From: Allopusillimonas soli
Lineage (GTDB): Bacteria; Pseudomonadota; Gammaproteobacteria; Burkholderiales; Burkholderiaceae_B
Direction: 5' to 3'
DNA: 64,000 bases
Assembly: GCF_004153445.1 (NCBI RefSeq)
Contig: NZ_SDQC01000001.1
Location: 868,001-932,000 of the forward strand
Of the stretch, positions 45,878 through 54,790 are shown in pieces (position 1 is the first letter of the stretch; every line of letters starts with the position of its first letter). Both the position numbers and the translations under genes were made by a program. The notes beneath the pieces are model-generated. The model ran no database searches. It had not been told where the DNA came from and saw only the letters and a program-made list of their open reading frames with translations.

Positions 45878-46819
45878 ATGCATGATTTAGATAGCCCGCT
45901 TCTGGACCTAAAGAATGTTCGCTGCTTTGTTGCTGCCGCAGAGCACGGCAGTCTCAGCGGTGCAGCCAGTTCCCTGGGCATGGCGCAATCAGCGCTTAGC
46001 CGGCAGGTATCGCAGCTAGAATCACTGCTGGATTGCCGCTTGTTTCATCGCACTGGGCGCGGTGTGTCTCTTACGGAGATCGGGCATGCAATCCTGCCGC
46101 GAGCGCAGCTCATGCTGCAAACAGCCAGCCAGTTGGTGGATGACGTCTCGGCTCAGCGCAGCCGGCCGGCCGGCAATGTGACGATCGGCGTACTTCCAGG
46201 CTTGTCTCGCCCGCTTATAGGCAGGGTCTTGCGACGCATGCTGGTCACGTATCCAGACATTCGGCTGAAAGCAGTCGAGGCCTATAGCGGCGAAGTGGAA
46301 AATATGCTGGCAGAGGGCCGCGCGGATATAGGCATTTTCAATCGATACAGACCCACGCAACGCGATGTACACGATGCAATTCTGCATGCGCCTATATATC
46401 TGGTGGGTAGATCTGGCCGCTTCGATTCAGACAGGAAATCACTGAAGTTGGCAGCGATAGCCCGCCTGCCGCTCGTGCTGCCAGCTCGGCCTAATGGCAT
46501 GAGATCTTATCTTGATGAAGCATGCAACCGTCGCGGCTTGCGTCTGAATGTGGTGCTTGAGGCGACCAGCGGCACGTTAATAAGGGAAGCGATAGTAAAT
46601 TGCGATGCCTACAGCCTCCTGCCTTACCATGCCGTGGCCGAGGAAATTCGATCCGGCATACTTGCCATGACACCCATCACAAACCCTGTCATCCAACAGA
46701 CGGCATTTGTAGACACAACCCGTAAGCACCCTCTCTCAAACGCGTCAAAAGCAGTGTTCAAGATCGTAATTGAAGAAATGCGCGCTCTCGACGCCCTAGT
46801 ACGCCAGGCCGTCGACTAA
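45878..46819 (+). CDS. LysR-family transcriptional regulator
   Basis: A 313-residue LysR protein: HTH LKNVRCFVAAAEHGSLSGAASSLGMAQSALSRQVSQLESLL (about 10-50), effector domain from about 98 (GNVTIGVLPGLSRPLIGRVL), of the Nac/TcuR-like group. It is divergent from the CoA-transferase and Bug genes and so probably regulates them. A small hairpin (AGCCC/GGGCT, 46867-46880) lies downstream of its stop. Confidence 0.87.
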   Translation: MHDLDSPLLDLKNVRCFVAAAEHGSLSGAASSLGMAQSALSRQVSQLESLLDCRLFHRTGRGVSLTEIGHAILPRAQLMLQTASQLVDDVSAQRSRPAGNVTIGVLPGLSRPLIGRVLRRMLVTYPDIRLKAVEAYSGEVENMLAEGRADIGIFNRYRPTQRDVHDAILHAPIYLVGRSGRFDSDRKSLKLAAIARLPLVLPARPNGMRSYLDEACNRRGLRLNVVLEATSGTLIREAIVNCDAYSLLPYHAVAEEIRSGILAMTPITNPVIQQTAFVDTTRKHPLSNASKAVFKIVIEEMRALDALVRQAVD

Positions 46820-46953
46820 GCGCGCACCACAAAGGTCTGGATAAGGAGGGGCTTAAAAATATCCACAGCCCGCCCGGGCTTCCGTTGAACTATAACTTGA
46901 ACAGTTGTAAATCCACGGCAGACACCCCGGGGCAGGCAAGGCTATTACTTGGA

Positions 46954-47553
46954 TTACTGCCCCTCCTCCATTTTGGTGATCTTCGTGCCTTTCAGCGACA
47001 CGCCCGCCGCAAGGCCAGCGTTGGTCATGACGAACGCCACCACGGGCTTGGTGAGGGTATCCGAATCGATCAAACCATTGGCACCGATCTTTGCGACGGC
47101 CACAGTGGCGCCGGCGCCAACCGTCCAACCTTCTTCACTGTTCCGGAAATCGTCCAGCGCTTCCTGTGTCATGAACAGCAACACCATTGCCCGGGACTGC
47201 ACCCCAGCCTGAAGGCCTATTGATCCGCTCGCCGTGGTGTAGTAGCCCTGGTTCTGGCCATTGACCCTCAGTACGCCATCTCCATGCTCCAGGCCCACGA
47301 CGAGGCCACCGCTCATTATCTTCGGGAAGATCAGCACGCCCTTGGCCTTCGCCACCGCCGACTTCGCATCCGGGGAGGCCTCGTAAAGACGATTCAGCAC
47401 ATTATCAGCACGCGAGTCAATCGTGGCGTGCTTTTCAGCTATTGTCTTCTCTCCTCCTTGTGGAAACGTCGTTGTACATCCCGAAAATGCCAACGTGGCC
47501 ACACCGAGGGCAACCGCGGCAATCAATTTTCGGGATTTCATTTGTTCATGCAT
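46954..47553 (-). CDS. SYLF/Ysc84-domain lipoprotein
   Basis: A 199-residue protein. The N-terminus MKSRKLIAAVALGVATLAFSGC ends in a lipobox (LAFSGC), so it is a predicted lipoprotein. The body is a SYLF domain (AKGVLIFPKIMSGGLVVGLEHGDGVLRV, GSIGLQAGVQSRAMVLLFMTQEALDDF, VGAGATVAVAKIGANG), a family that binds lipids. The start is set by GGAG six bases before the ATG. A longer frame by 20 codons lacks this. It is monocistronic and unrelated to the transport operons beside it. Confidence 0.88.
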   Translation of the reverse strand: MHEQMKSRKLIAAVALGVATLAFSGCTTTFPQGGEKTIAEKHATIDSRADNVLNRLYEASPDAKSAVAKAKGVLIFPKIMSGGLVVGLEHGDGVLRVNGQNQGYYTTASGSIGLQAGVQSRAMVLLFMTQEALDDFRNSEEGWTVGAGATVAVAKIGANGLIDSDTLTKPVVAFVMTNAGLAAGVSLKGTKITKMEEGQ

Positions 47554-47676
47554 CGTATTCTCCATGAGATGGTCGGGAATAACATAATTGCTTTGTATTA
47601 CAGATGCTAGCAATCAGATGCTATCAAGTTTCCGGCCACTCGCGCCACCCCGGCTGCTGCCGACTGGAGAAAACGA

Positions 47677-48963
47677 CTATCGAAACCACAGCGACAAGCC
47701 TGGCAGAAAAGCTATGATGATCACGGCTGCCACCAAGGCCAGGCATAGAGGCCAAATTCTGGCGGCAATCTTCAGATAAGGCACGCCGCTCACTGCCGAA
47801 GCCGCGAATAGATTGATGCCCACAGGAGGAGTGATATAGCCGATCGTGAGCGTGCACACCACAAAAACGCCAAAATGCACCATGTCTACGCCCATGGAAT
47901 GGGCGATAGGCATGAGAATGGGCATCAGAATAATGATGGACGCCATGGTTTCCATGAAGCAGCCAAACACAATCAAGAGCAGCATGATCATCAGCATGGT
48001 GCCTACCATTCCCATGTGAGCTGATATCATGTATTGCGCAATCGCATCAGGCACGCGCAATACCGACATGACCTCGCCGAATAGGATCGAAAACGCGATG
48101 ATCGGTCCGATGAGGCCCGTAATGATGCCGCTGCGGAAGAACAACCTAGGCACTTCACTCCATCGGACAGCCCTGGTGATGAATATTTCCACTATCAGGC
48201 AGTAAGCAACCGCCACTGCGGCCGATTCGGTTGGCGTGAATATGCCCGAATAAATTCCCCCCAAGATAATCGCCGGCGCCAGCAGGCCATACCGGGCTGC
48301 CCAAGCCTTTTTCGCAAGCTTGCTGCCCGAGAACGGCGTCTTGCTCTGTGCGCCCCATTTCATGTATCGGCAAGATATGTAATTCGCTACGCACAGGCAC
48401 AAGGCCATCAGGACGCCTGGGAAGATGCCGGCCAAGAACAGATCGCCAACGGAGGTGGAAGTTACAACGCCATATATGATGAATATCAAGCTGGGCGGAA
48501 CAATAATGCCAAGACAGCCTCCAGCCGCGGAGAGCGCGGCGGCATACGGCCGCTCATACCCCTTTTCAAGCAGCGATGGAATCATGATCTTGCCAATTGC
48601 CGCAGTATCGGCGGAATTGGATCCGCTGGTGCCAGCGAAGAAAAAGCATCCGCCGATGGTAGACATTCCCAGTCCGCCGTACATCCATCCCAGCAAAGAT
48701 TCCCCGAGATCCGTCAATGCCCTTGCCACCCGGCCGCTCGAAATGATGTCGCCGGTCAGAATAAACAAAGGCATGGCAAGCAATGCCCAGTTATCGATGG
48801 CTGTAAATGGTACTTGGCCAATGATTTCTATTGAGTACACGCCCACTGTCACGACCATTGCCAGGGACCCCAATCCTAATACCAGAAACAAGGGCGCGCC
48901 GATAATCAAGTGGATCACCATCAGCATGGCGATCAAGGAAACGCATGCCGTATCGCTAAACAC
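47677..48963 (-). CDS. TRAP transporter large permease DctM (second system)
   Basis: A 428-residue, roughly 12-helix protein. GGCFFFAGTSGSNSADTAAIGKIMIPSLLEKGYERPYAAALSAAGGCLGIIVPPSLIFIIYG and TIGYITPPVGINLFAASAVSG are DctM blocks. GTG at 48963 is preferred as start: GGAGG lies 8 bp before it and it overlaps the DctQ stop by 8 bp. ATG at 48978 is an alternative. It is the transport subunit of the TRAP set within the DapA/IclR operon. Confidence 0.9.
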   Translation of the reverse strand: MFSDTACVSLIAMLMVIHLIIGAPLFLVLGLGSLAMVVTVGVYSIEIIGQVPFTAIDNWALLAMPLFILTGDIISSGRVARALTDLGESLLGWMYGGLGMSTIGGCFFFAGTSGSNSADTAAIGKIMIPSLLEKGYERPYAAALSAAGGCLGIIVPPSLIFIIYGVVTSTSVGDLFLAGIFPGVLMALCLCVANYISCRYMKWGAQSKTPFSGSKLAKKAWAARYGLLAPAIILGGIYSGIFTPTESAAVAVAYCLIVEIFITRAVRWSEVPRLFFRSGIITGLIGPIIAFSILFGEVMSVLRVPDAIAQYMISAHMGMVGTMLMIMLLLIVFGCFMETMASIIILMPILMPIAHSMGVDMVHFGVFVVCTLTIGYITPPVGINLFAASAVSGVPYLKIAARIWPLCLALVAAVIIIAFLPGLSLWFR

Positions 48964-49477
48964 TTTGAGCCCCTCCATCCAGGGCAACCACGCCAGTCGC
49001 CCTATATTCCCTGATCATGATCAGCGACCGCTGTATCACCCTATAGCCCAGCAGCAGGAAGCCAACCGGTAAGGCGGCCTGTGCAAACGCCATATTCAAA
49101 TCCAGGCCTGTCATGAGCGTGTCGTTCTCGATCTGGAGTTTCATCACCTGTACCGAGTAATACACGGTCAAGGCCACCAGGATCAAATTCAGCAAATCAA
49201 AGTACAGATACAGCCAGAACCTGCCCTTGTCTGACAATGTGCTGGGCAATAGATCGACGCGAATGTGGTTTCTGTGCTTCGATATATGGGCGGTGGATAC
49301 ATATACCAGGAACACAAACGCATATCTCGCCGTCATTTCACCCCATTCGCTTGAATCACCAAAGGCATATCGGCGCGCAACCTCGACCAGAATAATGAGC
49401 ACCAGATACATATAGCAGGCAACTATCAGCCATTCCTCCAGCCTGGCATCCAAGGCTTTCCAGATCCGACTTAGCAT
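48956..49477 (-). CDS. TRAP transporter small permease DctQ (second system)
   Basis: A 173-residue protein with four helices. LSRIWKALDARLEEWLIVACYMYLVLIILVEVARRY is the usual N-terminus. The ATG with GGGAG upstream is chosen over a start eight codons earlier. It lies 69 bp after the DctP gene and overlaps DctM by 8 bp. It pairs with DctM in the inner membrane. Confidence 0.88.
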   Translation of the reverse strand: MLSRIWKALDARLEEWLIVACYMYLVLIILVEVARRYAFGDSSEWGEMTARYAFVFLVYVSTAHISKHRNHIRVDLLPSTLSDKGRFWLYLYFDLLNLILVALTVYYSVQVMKLQIENDTLMTGLDLNMAFAQAALPVGFLLLGYRVIQRSLIMIREYRATGVVALDGGAQSV

Positions 49478-49546
49478 GTTTTCTCCCTTTTTCACCGGCA
49501 ACGGCGAATAGTCGCATAGAGGCTACATAGACAGAGTGTCTTTGAT

Positions 49547-50620
49547 TCAGACCGCTGACTGCTTGACGTAGGCCAGGATCTGCTCATACAAATCCACGCC
49601 ATAACGGTTCTTCCAGGAATCCCATTCAGACCGCTGATGCCCAATGGCGTCCACCCACTGAGCGTGCTCGTCCTCGGTCAAATCAGTGACCTGAATGCCC
49701 GCCGCCTCCCAATCCTTCCACATGCGCTCGTCGGCCTTATCTTGTTCTCGCTTCTGATATTCCCAGCATTCCGCGGCCGCCCTGTCGATGGCATGCTGAA
49801 CAGCTTCAGGGAGTTTTTCATACCATTTGCGCGAAACCATGGCGACATGGGCATTGAAGCTCAGCTTCGTGCGGCTCGCATGTCCCACGACCTCATGAAT
49901 GCGATTCGCCGTCAACGGCCCCAATCCGACATTCAACGCATCCACTGCGCCTTGCTGCATCGCCTGATAGGTTTCCGCCCAGTTCACGGATACAGGACTC
50001 GCAGGCGTGAGGCTGAAGGTCTGCTGTTCCACCTTGGAGTTGGTTACCCTCAGCTTGATGCCCTTTAAATCGCTCAGCAAGCGAATCGGCCGGTTGGACC
50101 GCTTGCTGGTACAGAGCACCCGAAAACCCGTGTTCGTCCACATGCCCGGAAGGATCTTCAGGCCCTTCTTCAAAGGATCTGTGCCAAACCTCGAGGCCTC
50201 AAACTCCTTGCTGGATAAAAACCGATTGAAAACCGATGTGGAAGGAAACAGATATGGCAGATCAAGCAGGTTGTACACTTCGGCGTAAGGTGTGAAATTC
50301 TGCATTGACACATGGCAAGCCTGCACCGCGCCATACTGGACCTTTTGCGGCAATTCCGTCTGGCCTCCCAGTTTGCCTCCTTCGTGCACATCCACCAGTA
50401 GTGCGCCGTCGCTGTATTTTTCGGCAAGCTCCTTGAACAGATCGATTCCGGTCACCACATACTGTTCGCTCGCACTTGTGAATGTATGAGCAAATAGCAT
50501 TTTGTGGCGTGATGCTGCACTCGCTTTCCCGATAACAGCGACGCCCAAGGAAGCTGCTCCTGCCAGACATAGGCTGCTGCGCAGAAAACCACGCCGGCTG
50601 GTAAGGTTTGTTTCTTTCAT
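49547..50620 (-). CDS. TRAP transporter substrate-binding protein DctP (second system)
   Basis: A 357-residue receptor with a twin-arginine-like leader (SRRGFLRSSLCLAGAASLGVAVIG). Motifs: LFAHTFTSASEQYVVTGIDLFKELAEKYS, LKGIKLRVTNSKVEQQTF and ETYQAMQQGAVDALNVG. AGGAG precedes the ATG. It belongs to the operon cupin, DapA-family lyase, IclR, DctP, DctQ, DctM, so its ligand is probably the acid cleaved by the lyase. Confidence 0.9.
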   Translation of the reverse strand: MKETNLTSRRGFLRSSLCLAGAASLGVAVIGKASAASRHKMLFAHTFTSASEQYVVTGIDLFKELAEKYSDGALLVDVHEGGKLGGQTELPQKVQYGAVQACHVSMQNFTPYAEVYNLLDLPYLFPSTSVFNRFLSSKEFEASRFGTDPLKKGLKILPGMWTNTGFRVLCTSKRSNRPIRLLSDLKGIKLRVTNSKVEQQTFSLTPASPVSVNWAETYQAMQQGAVDALNVGLGPLTANRIHEVVGHASRTKLSFNAHVAMVSRKWYEKLPEAVQHAIDRAAAECWEYQKREQDKADERMWKDWEAAGIQVTDLTEDEHAQWVDAIGHQRSEWDSWKNRYGVDLYEQILAYVKQSAV

Positions 50621-50665
50621 GTCTGTGTCTCCTGTTTATTATGGACAAACAATCAGTTTCGCTCG

Positions 50666-51430
50666 TTACTTAAATCGTCGATAAATGCTTCCTATATCGC
50701 TGGCCGCGCGCCTAAGCAAACTGGCATATTCCAAGGCCTTGTCCAGCTCCAGCCTGGCCCTTGGGGCATGCACCGCAACCGCTCCTATGATCTTCCTGTT
50801 TTTTCCAAACACCGGCACTGCAACGGATATCAGCCCCAATAAATAGCCTTCGTCGTCGGTGGCTATTCCCGCACTGCGTATGGCGGTCAATTCCTTTGCC
50901 AGTCGGGCTGCATCGGTAATCGTCTTTTCCGTATAGGGCGTGAGCGGAAGCCTTTTCAACAAAGTGCGCCGCTGATCCGCCGGCATATAACTCATGAAAA
51001 GCTTTCCGCTTGATGTACAGTGCAGAGGCACTCGAGAGCCCGACTCCAAATGCAGGCGCAGCGGCCATTTCGCCTCCACCCGGTCCACATACACCACGTC
51101 AGTCGCATCCAGCGTGGTGAAATTGCATGTTTCTCCTATCTCGTCGACCAGCAGCTTCAGGATCGTATGCCGCTCGTTATGCAGGACGCTGTGCGTATTT
51201 ACCTCCCTGGCCAGCGCAATCAGCCTGTCGCCGGCGGAATAGCTTTTCCCTCCGGGCTCCAACATCAGCGCCCTGGCGTGCACCAGTGTCCTCACCACCC
51301 GATAAAGGGTTGAACGCGGCAGACCGGTCAAATCCTCTATTTGTCTGATGCTAAGCGGTTTGTCGGAAGCCGCTACCGCTTCCAGCACCAGAAATCCGTT
51401 CAGCGTGGATGATCGTCCATCGTCAGACAC
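50666..51430 (-). CDS. IclR-family transcriptional regulator
   Basis: A 254-residue IclR protein: winged HTH at about 8-70 (LNGFLVLEAVAASDKPLSIRQIEDLTGLPRSTLYRVVRTLV), effector domain with CTSSGKLFMSYMPADQRRTLL. The GTG start is chosen because it overlaps the lyase stop by 8 bp and GGAAGAG precedes it. It lies inside the operon between the lyase and the TRAP genes. A candidate operator with CAGTACG arms lies at 52956-52981, upstream of the operon. Confidence 0.88.
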   Translation of the reverse strand: MSDDGRSSTLNGFLVLEAVAASDKPLSIRQIEDLTGLPRSTLYRVVRTLVHARALMLEPGGKSYSAGDRLIALAREVNTHSVLHNERHTILKLLVDEIGETCNFTTLDATDVVYVDRVEAKWPLRLHLESGSRVPLHCTSSGKLFMSYMPADQRRTLLKRLPLTPYTEKTITDAARLAKELTAIRSAGIATDDEGYLLGLISVAVPVFGKNRKIIGAVAVHAPRARLELDKALEYASLLRRAASDIGSIYRRFK

Positions 51431-52325
51431 AGCACTCTTCCAGTTGATCCACAATCGTGTGCAAACGGCGTTTAGCCGCATCAGTCAGCGGTTGCAGCGG
51501 GGCTCTCACCTCACCAAATACAAGCGCTGATCGCCTTGAAATTTCCTTGATGCACTGCGGCACCCCGTATTGCTTGAAGAAATAGAACAAGGGTTGAAGC
51601 ATCTTGTACTGTTCCGAGGATTCGGCGCTCCATGGATCCCGCACAAGCGCCTGGTAGAGAGCGACCAGCGGCTGCGCTATGGCAGGATGCATCATGACTT
51701 CCCAGCCCTGGGCGCCAAGCCGGAACCCATCCAGAGCCTGGTAATGGAAACCACAGTACAAGGTATAGCGATCGCCGCACAGCATGCGTATATCGCGCAA
51801 GCGGAAAACGTCGTTGGATGCGTCTTTTATAGACAGGATGCTGCCTATCGAAGACATTGCCAGAATGCGATCGGGTGTGAAATCAAAACCGGTAGGCAAG
51901 GTCAGGTTATAAAGCCTGATTGGCACATCGCAAGCCTGCGCCACCGCATCAAAATGCCGGTAGGCTGCCTCGAAGGAAACAGGGAAGTATTGCTGCATTT
52001 CCAGCATGAGACTCGTAGCCCCATGATCCTTGGCCTGCCTGGCCGCCTCGGTTGCCTGAAGCGTCGATAACCCACCTATGCCCACATTGATCTTCACTTT
52101 TCCCGACGCGGTTTTCGCCACCGTATCCAACACCGTCAATCGCTCCTGCTCCGTCATGTAGGGGCCTTCGCAAGTGCTAGCCAGGCAAGTCACGCCAACC
52201 ACGCCATGCGCAATCATCTGCGCCGTATATTCGGCCAACACGCCTGTATCAATACCGCCTGACTCGTTGAATGGCGTCGCCAGATAGCAGTAGAGCCCGC
52301 CCGAGTCTTTTTCCGCTTTGGACAT
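51423..52325 (-). CDS. DapA/NanA-family lyase (dihydrodipicolinate synthase superfamily)
   Basis: A 300-residue TIM barrel. The Schiff-base Lys is K167 (SIKDAS) and the conserved Tyr is Y139 (YNLTLPTGFDF). GVTCLASTCEGPYMTEQER replaces the usual GTTGE loop (STCEG), so the pocket differs from true DapA. The superfamily cleaves or forms bonds between pyruvate and aldehydes. With the TRAP transporter and cupin beside it, it probably cleaves a 2-keto acid derived from an imported sugar acid. It overlaps the IclR gene by 8 bp. Confidence 0.87.
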   Translation of the reverse strand: MSKAEKDSGGLYCYLATPFNESGGIDTGVLAEYTAQMIAHGVVGVTCLASTCEGPYMTEQERLTVLDTVAKTASGKVKINVGIGGLSTLQATEAARQAKDHGATSLMLEMQQYFPVSFEAAYRHFDAVAQACDVPIRLYNLTLPTGFDFTPDRILAMSSIGSILSIKDASNDVFRLRDIRMLCGDRYTLYCGFHYQALDGFRLGAQGWEVMMHPAIAQPLVALYQALVRDPWSAESSEQYKMLQPLFYFFKQYGVPQCIKEISRRSALVFGEVRAPLQPLTDAAKRRLHTIVDQLEECCV

Positions 52326-52368
52326 GGAGGTACCTCTCGAATAAAGGCACTAAGAAAGCACGGAACAA

Positions 52369-52806
52369 TCAGGCAGATTCCGGCGCCGGGAAACGGTCCA
52401 GATCGGAACCGATCTCTACCGTCATGCCACTTTCGGTGAAGGTTCTGGTGACATTCTGGTCACGCAGCACACCGTAAATCACCATCACCAGCGCTGGCTC
52501 GTCGCCTATGTTGCTGAACTCGTGGGGCACATCGCCCGAAATGAACGTCGAGTCATATGGCTCACAGTCCCGCTGTTTATCGCCGATCTTGATCCTCACC
52601 TTGCCTTTCAATACAGTTACCTGCTCCTCGGCATTCGGATGACTATGATTCGGAACGGCCGCGCCCACGGGCAATTCCGTCAAGCCCGAATGAATTCTCG
52701 TCGATCCCTGTTTGGCGGTCGCCACCGGATGATTGACTATCCCCACACCGCGACTGACAGACGGCAACTCCTTGTATGCCAGGAAATGAATTTGCTTCCC
52801 CACCAC
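52369..52806 (-). CDS. Cupin-domain protein
   Basis: A protein of about 145 residues with a single cupin fold. The metal motif is NHSHPNAEEQVTVLKGKVRI (two His, Glu) and DVPHEFSN (His). Small cupins of this type act as isomerases, lyases or dioxygenases on acids. AAAGGAG lies 5 bp before GTG at 52806, and an adjacent GTG at 52803 is equally possible. An upstream ATG at 52824 lies inside the ribosome-site region and is unlikely. It is the first gene of the TRAP/lyase operon. Confidence 0.8.
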   Translation of the reverse strand: MVGKQIHFLAYKELPSVSRGVGIVNHPVATAKQGSTRIHSGLTELPVGAAVPNHSHPNAEEQVTVLKGKVRIKIGDKQRDCEPYDSTFISGDVPHEFSNIGDEPALVMVIYGVLRDQNVTRTFTESGMTVEIGSDLDRFPAPESA

Positions 52807-53125
52807 TGAATCTCCTTTGCTCATGGACAAGTTCACTACAACCAGTACGTTTTTAGTTTGTCATCGCAGCAATATTGTGATCAAGATTCAATCATCCTTT
52901 TTCAGCATAAAAATCCCATTATTGGGAAAAATATGGATGGAAAATGGTGTTTTTACAGTACGAACGTGAAATTGCGTACTGCAATGCATGGCGGAGTACC
53001 GGAGCACGGACTGCAAGCCTCATCGAGACGGATGTCATTGGCGGCCACAGTTCAACCGGCCTTTGACTAATACTTTCCCGCGCAGTGAAATAGTCAAGAT
53101 ATTCCGAACCGAGAAGGAGATCGCC
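52807..53125. other. 319-bp gap between divergent cupin and VOC genes
   Basis: No gene is visible here. The region is AT-richer than its surroundings and should hold promoters for both flanking transcripts. It contains two inverted repeats: TCCCA-TTAT-TGGGA, and the CAGTACG pair listed separately. Confidence 0.6.
52956..52981. promoter_or_regulatory. Inverted repeat CAGTACG/CGTACTG, possible IclR operator
   Basis: CAGTACG (52956-52962) and CGTACTG (52975-52981) pair perfectly around 12 bp in the gap upstream of the cupin operon. This is the only long symmetric site in the gap, so it is the best candidate for the operon's IclR protein. Confidence 0.4.
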
Positions 53126-53587
53126 ATGAATGATCCATTTCGCCGCCCGGCCCTGGGCTCGGCCGTGTTTTACAGAGATCCGTCAGCGGCAATCGACTGG
53201 CTGAGCGAGGCGTTTGGCTTTGAAAGCAGCATGATCATCAAGGATCAAGACGGCAAGCTGGTCCACGCTGAAATGCAGTATGGGGACGGCTACATCATGG
53301 TCGGAGCCGAATGGGCCGATTTCACAGCAAGCCCGTCTTCTGTTGACGGTAAGAATACGCAGTCGATACACGTGCGTATGCATGATGCTATCGACGAGCA
53401 TTGTGAACAGGCCAGGAAAGCGGGGGCCGTCATCCTGAAGGAACCCTCGGACGAGTTCTATGGCGACCGCACCTATCGGGCTCGAGATCCGGAAGGCCAT
53501 GTGTGGACCTTCGGCCAGACTGTGCGTCACGTGTCGCGTGAGGAGGCCGAGCTGGCCAGCGGTCTTACGATTGAGGGCTGGCATTGA
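53126..53587 (+). CDS. VOC/glyoxalase-family protein
   Basis: A 153-residue vicinal-oxygen-chelate fold protein: VFYRDPSAAIDWLSEAFGFESSMIIKDQDGKLVHAEMQYGDGYIMVGAEW in the first half and EQARKAGAVILKEPSDEFYGDRTYRARDPEGHVWTFGQ in the second. The latter is the bleomycin-resistance/PhnB-like ending. GAAGGAG fixes the ATG. It is monocistronic. Substrate binding or dioxygenase-like roles are possible and none is indicated by the context. Confidence 0.85.
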   Translation: MNDPFRRPALGSAVFYRDPSAAIDWLSEAFGFESSMIIKDQDGKLVHAEMQYGDGYIMVGAEWADFTASPSSVDGKNTQSIHVRMHDAIDEHCEQARKAGAVILKEPSDEFYGDRTYRARDPEGHVWTFGQTVRHVSREEAELASGLTIEGWH

Positions 53588-53792
53588 TGGGGTGACCGCC
53601 AGCATTGGCCTCCCAGATCCTGCTGGAGCCAGTAACATGCAGGTTTGCGGATGATGCCGGATGAGTCACTGCTGACCGCTGGAACCGTCATTTGTGTTTG
53701 GTACATTCAACGCACTTGCAAATGCACCCATGCTTGCAAATGTGGATAGCGCGCTGGCAGACCAGTTACGCCAAAATGAAACCAATGACGAT

Positions 53793-54623
53793 TCAAGCCA
53801 CCTGTTGAGCTTTGGCCTCCTGAATTACCGCCTCTATCCTTCGAACCATTTGAACAAGCCTCGGCCCGATCTCCTGCTCTAGTTGATTAGGCAATAGCGA
53901 ATAAATCGGAACAGCGCAATTGAAAGCAATTTGTTCATTATCAAAAATCGGCGCCATACACACACCCACAGAATGTGCATCTGGAACAAAATCACTGTGC
54001 CGCGTGCAAAAACGACGCATCTTGTATTGCTCCATTGACTGTCCAATCTGGCGTTCATATTTCGCCCATAGATCGGGCGTTTTTACCTTGATCTGGTTAA
54101 GCAGGGCATTCCTCTCCATTTCCGGCAAACTGGCCAGGTATGCACGCCCCATGGACGAAACCAAAATCGGAAAGCTCTGGCCAACATCCGGCTTAGCACG
54201 CAGAATGCTATTCGAGCGTTCAGACTCTATATAGATCATATTGAGCCTGTCTCTGATTCCGATCGATACCCAGCCCTTCGCATAGTTGGCCAATTCGCGC
54301 ATATAAGGCCTGGCGATCTGTCGAATACGCAAGTTGGCCAACAGGGGATAACCTATGGATAACACAGCGGATCCAAGACGGTACTTGCGCGACACCTTAT
54401 CCTGTTTCAGATAACCCAGGCAGGTCAACGTATAAGTAAGGCGGGATACGGTCGGTTTTGGCAGACCACTGCGATCCGACAATTCCTTGTTTCCAAACTC
54501 GGGATTGAATGGAGAGAAGCATCGTAAAAGGTCAAGACCGCGAGCCAAAGTTGTCGCAAATTGGCGATCGTCTTCATATAAATATCGATCACGCGGTGCC
54601 GGGTCGGTATACAAGTCGCTCAT
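53793..54623 (-). CDS. IclR-family transcriptional regulator
   Basis: A 276-residue IclR protein: HTH at about 22-85 (FATTLARGLDLLRCFSPFNPEFGNKELSDRSGLPKPTVSRLTYTL), effector domain including RAKPDVGQSFPILVSSMGRAYLASLPEMERN. It resembles PcaU/PobR-type activators of aromatic-acid genes. It is divergent from the Bug, PrpD and SDR operon across 167 bp with an inverted repeat (54714-54737). It is the likely regulator of this side, and perhaps of the convergent CoA and sulfur operon too. Confidence 0.87.
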   Translation of the reverse strand: MSDLYTDPAPRDRYLYEDDRQFATTLARGLDLLRCFSPFNPEFGNKELSDRSGLPKPTVSRLTYTLTCLGYLKQDKVSRKYRLGSAVLSIGYPLLANLRIRQIARPYMRELANYAKGWVSIGIRDRLNMIYIESERSNSILRAKPDVGQSFPILVSSMGRAYLASLPEMERNALLNQIKVKTPDLWAKYERQIGQSMEQYKMRRFCTRHSDFVPDAHSVGVCMAPIFDNEQIAFNCAVPIYSLLPNQLEQEIGPRLVQMVRRIEAVIQEAKAQQVA

Positions 54624-54713
54624 TCGATGCCCCTAATTGAGGAGTAGTCGGCCGTTTCGATATGACAAACAGAATAAGGCAACAAAGCAGATGCAGCGGT
54701 TTTCATTTCGCAT

Positions 54714-54737
54714 AGCGATCCAACTTTCTGGATTGCT
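54714..54737. promoter_or_regulatory. Inverted repeat between iclR and Bug genes
   Basis: AGCGATCCA (54714-54722) and TGGATTGCT (54729-54737) are inverted with one mismatch around 6 bp. It lies 91-77 bp from the divergent start codons, a fitting place for an IclR operator. Confidence 0.45.
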
Positions 54738-54790
54738 CCGTATCCGTACATAGAATCCGGCAATCGGCATCCGTAAAAGCGGAGTGAAAA

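Noticed and set aside
53694-53882. Small plus-strand frame near the IclR 3' end
   Set aside because: No ribosome site or family match, and it partly overlaps the IclR coding region.
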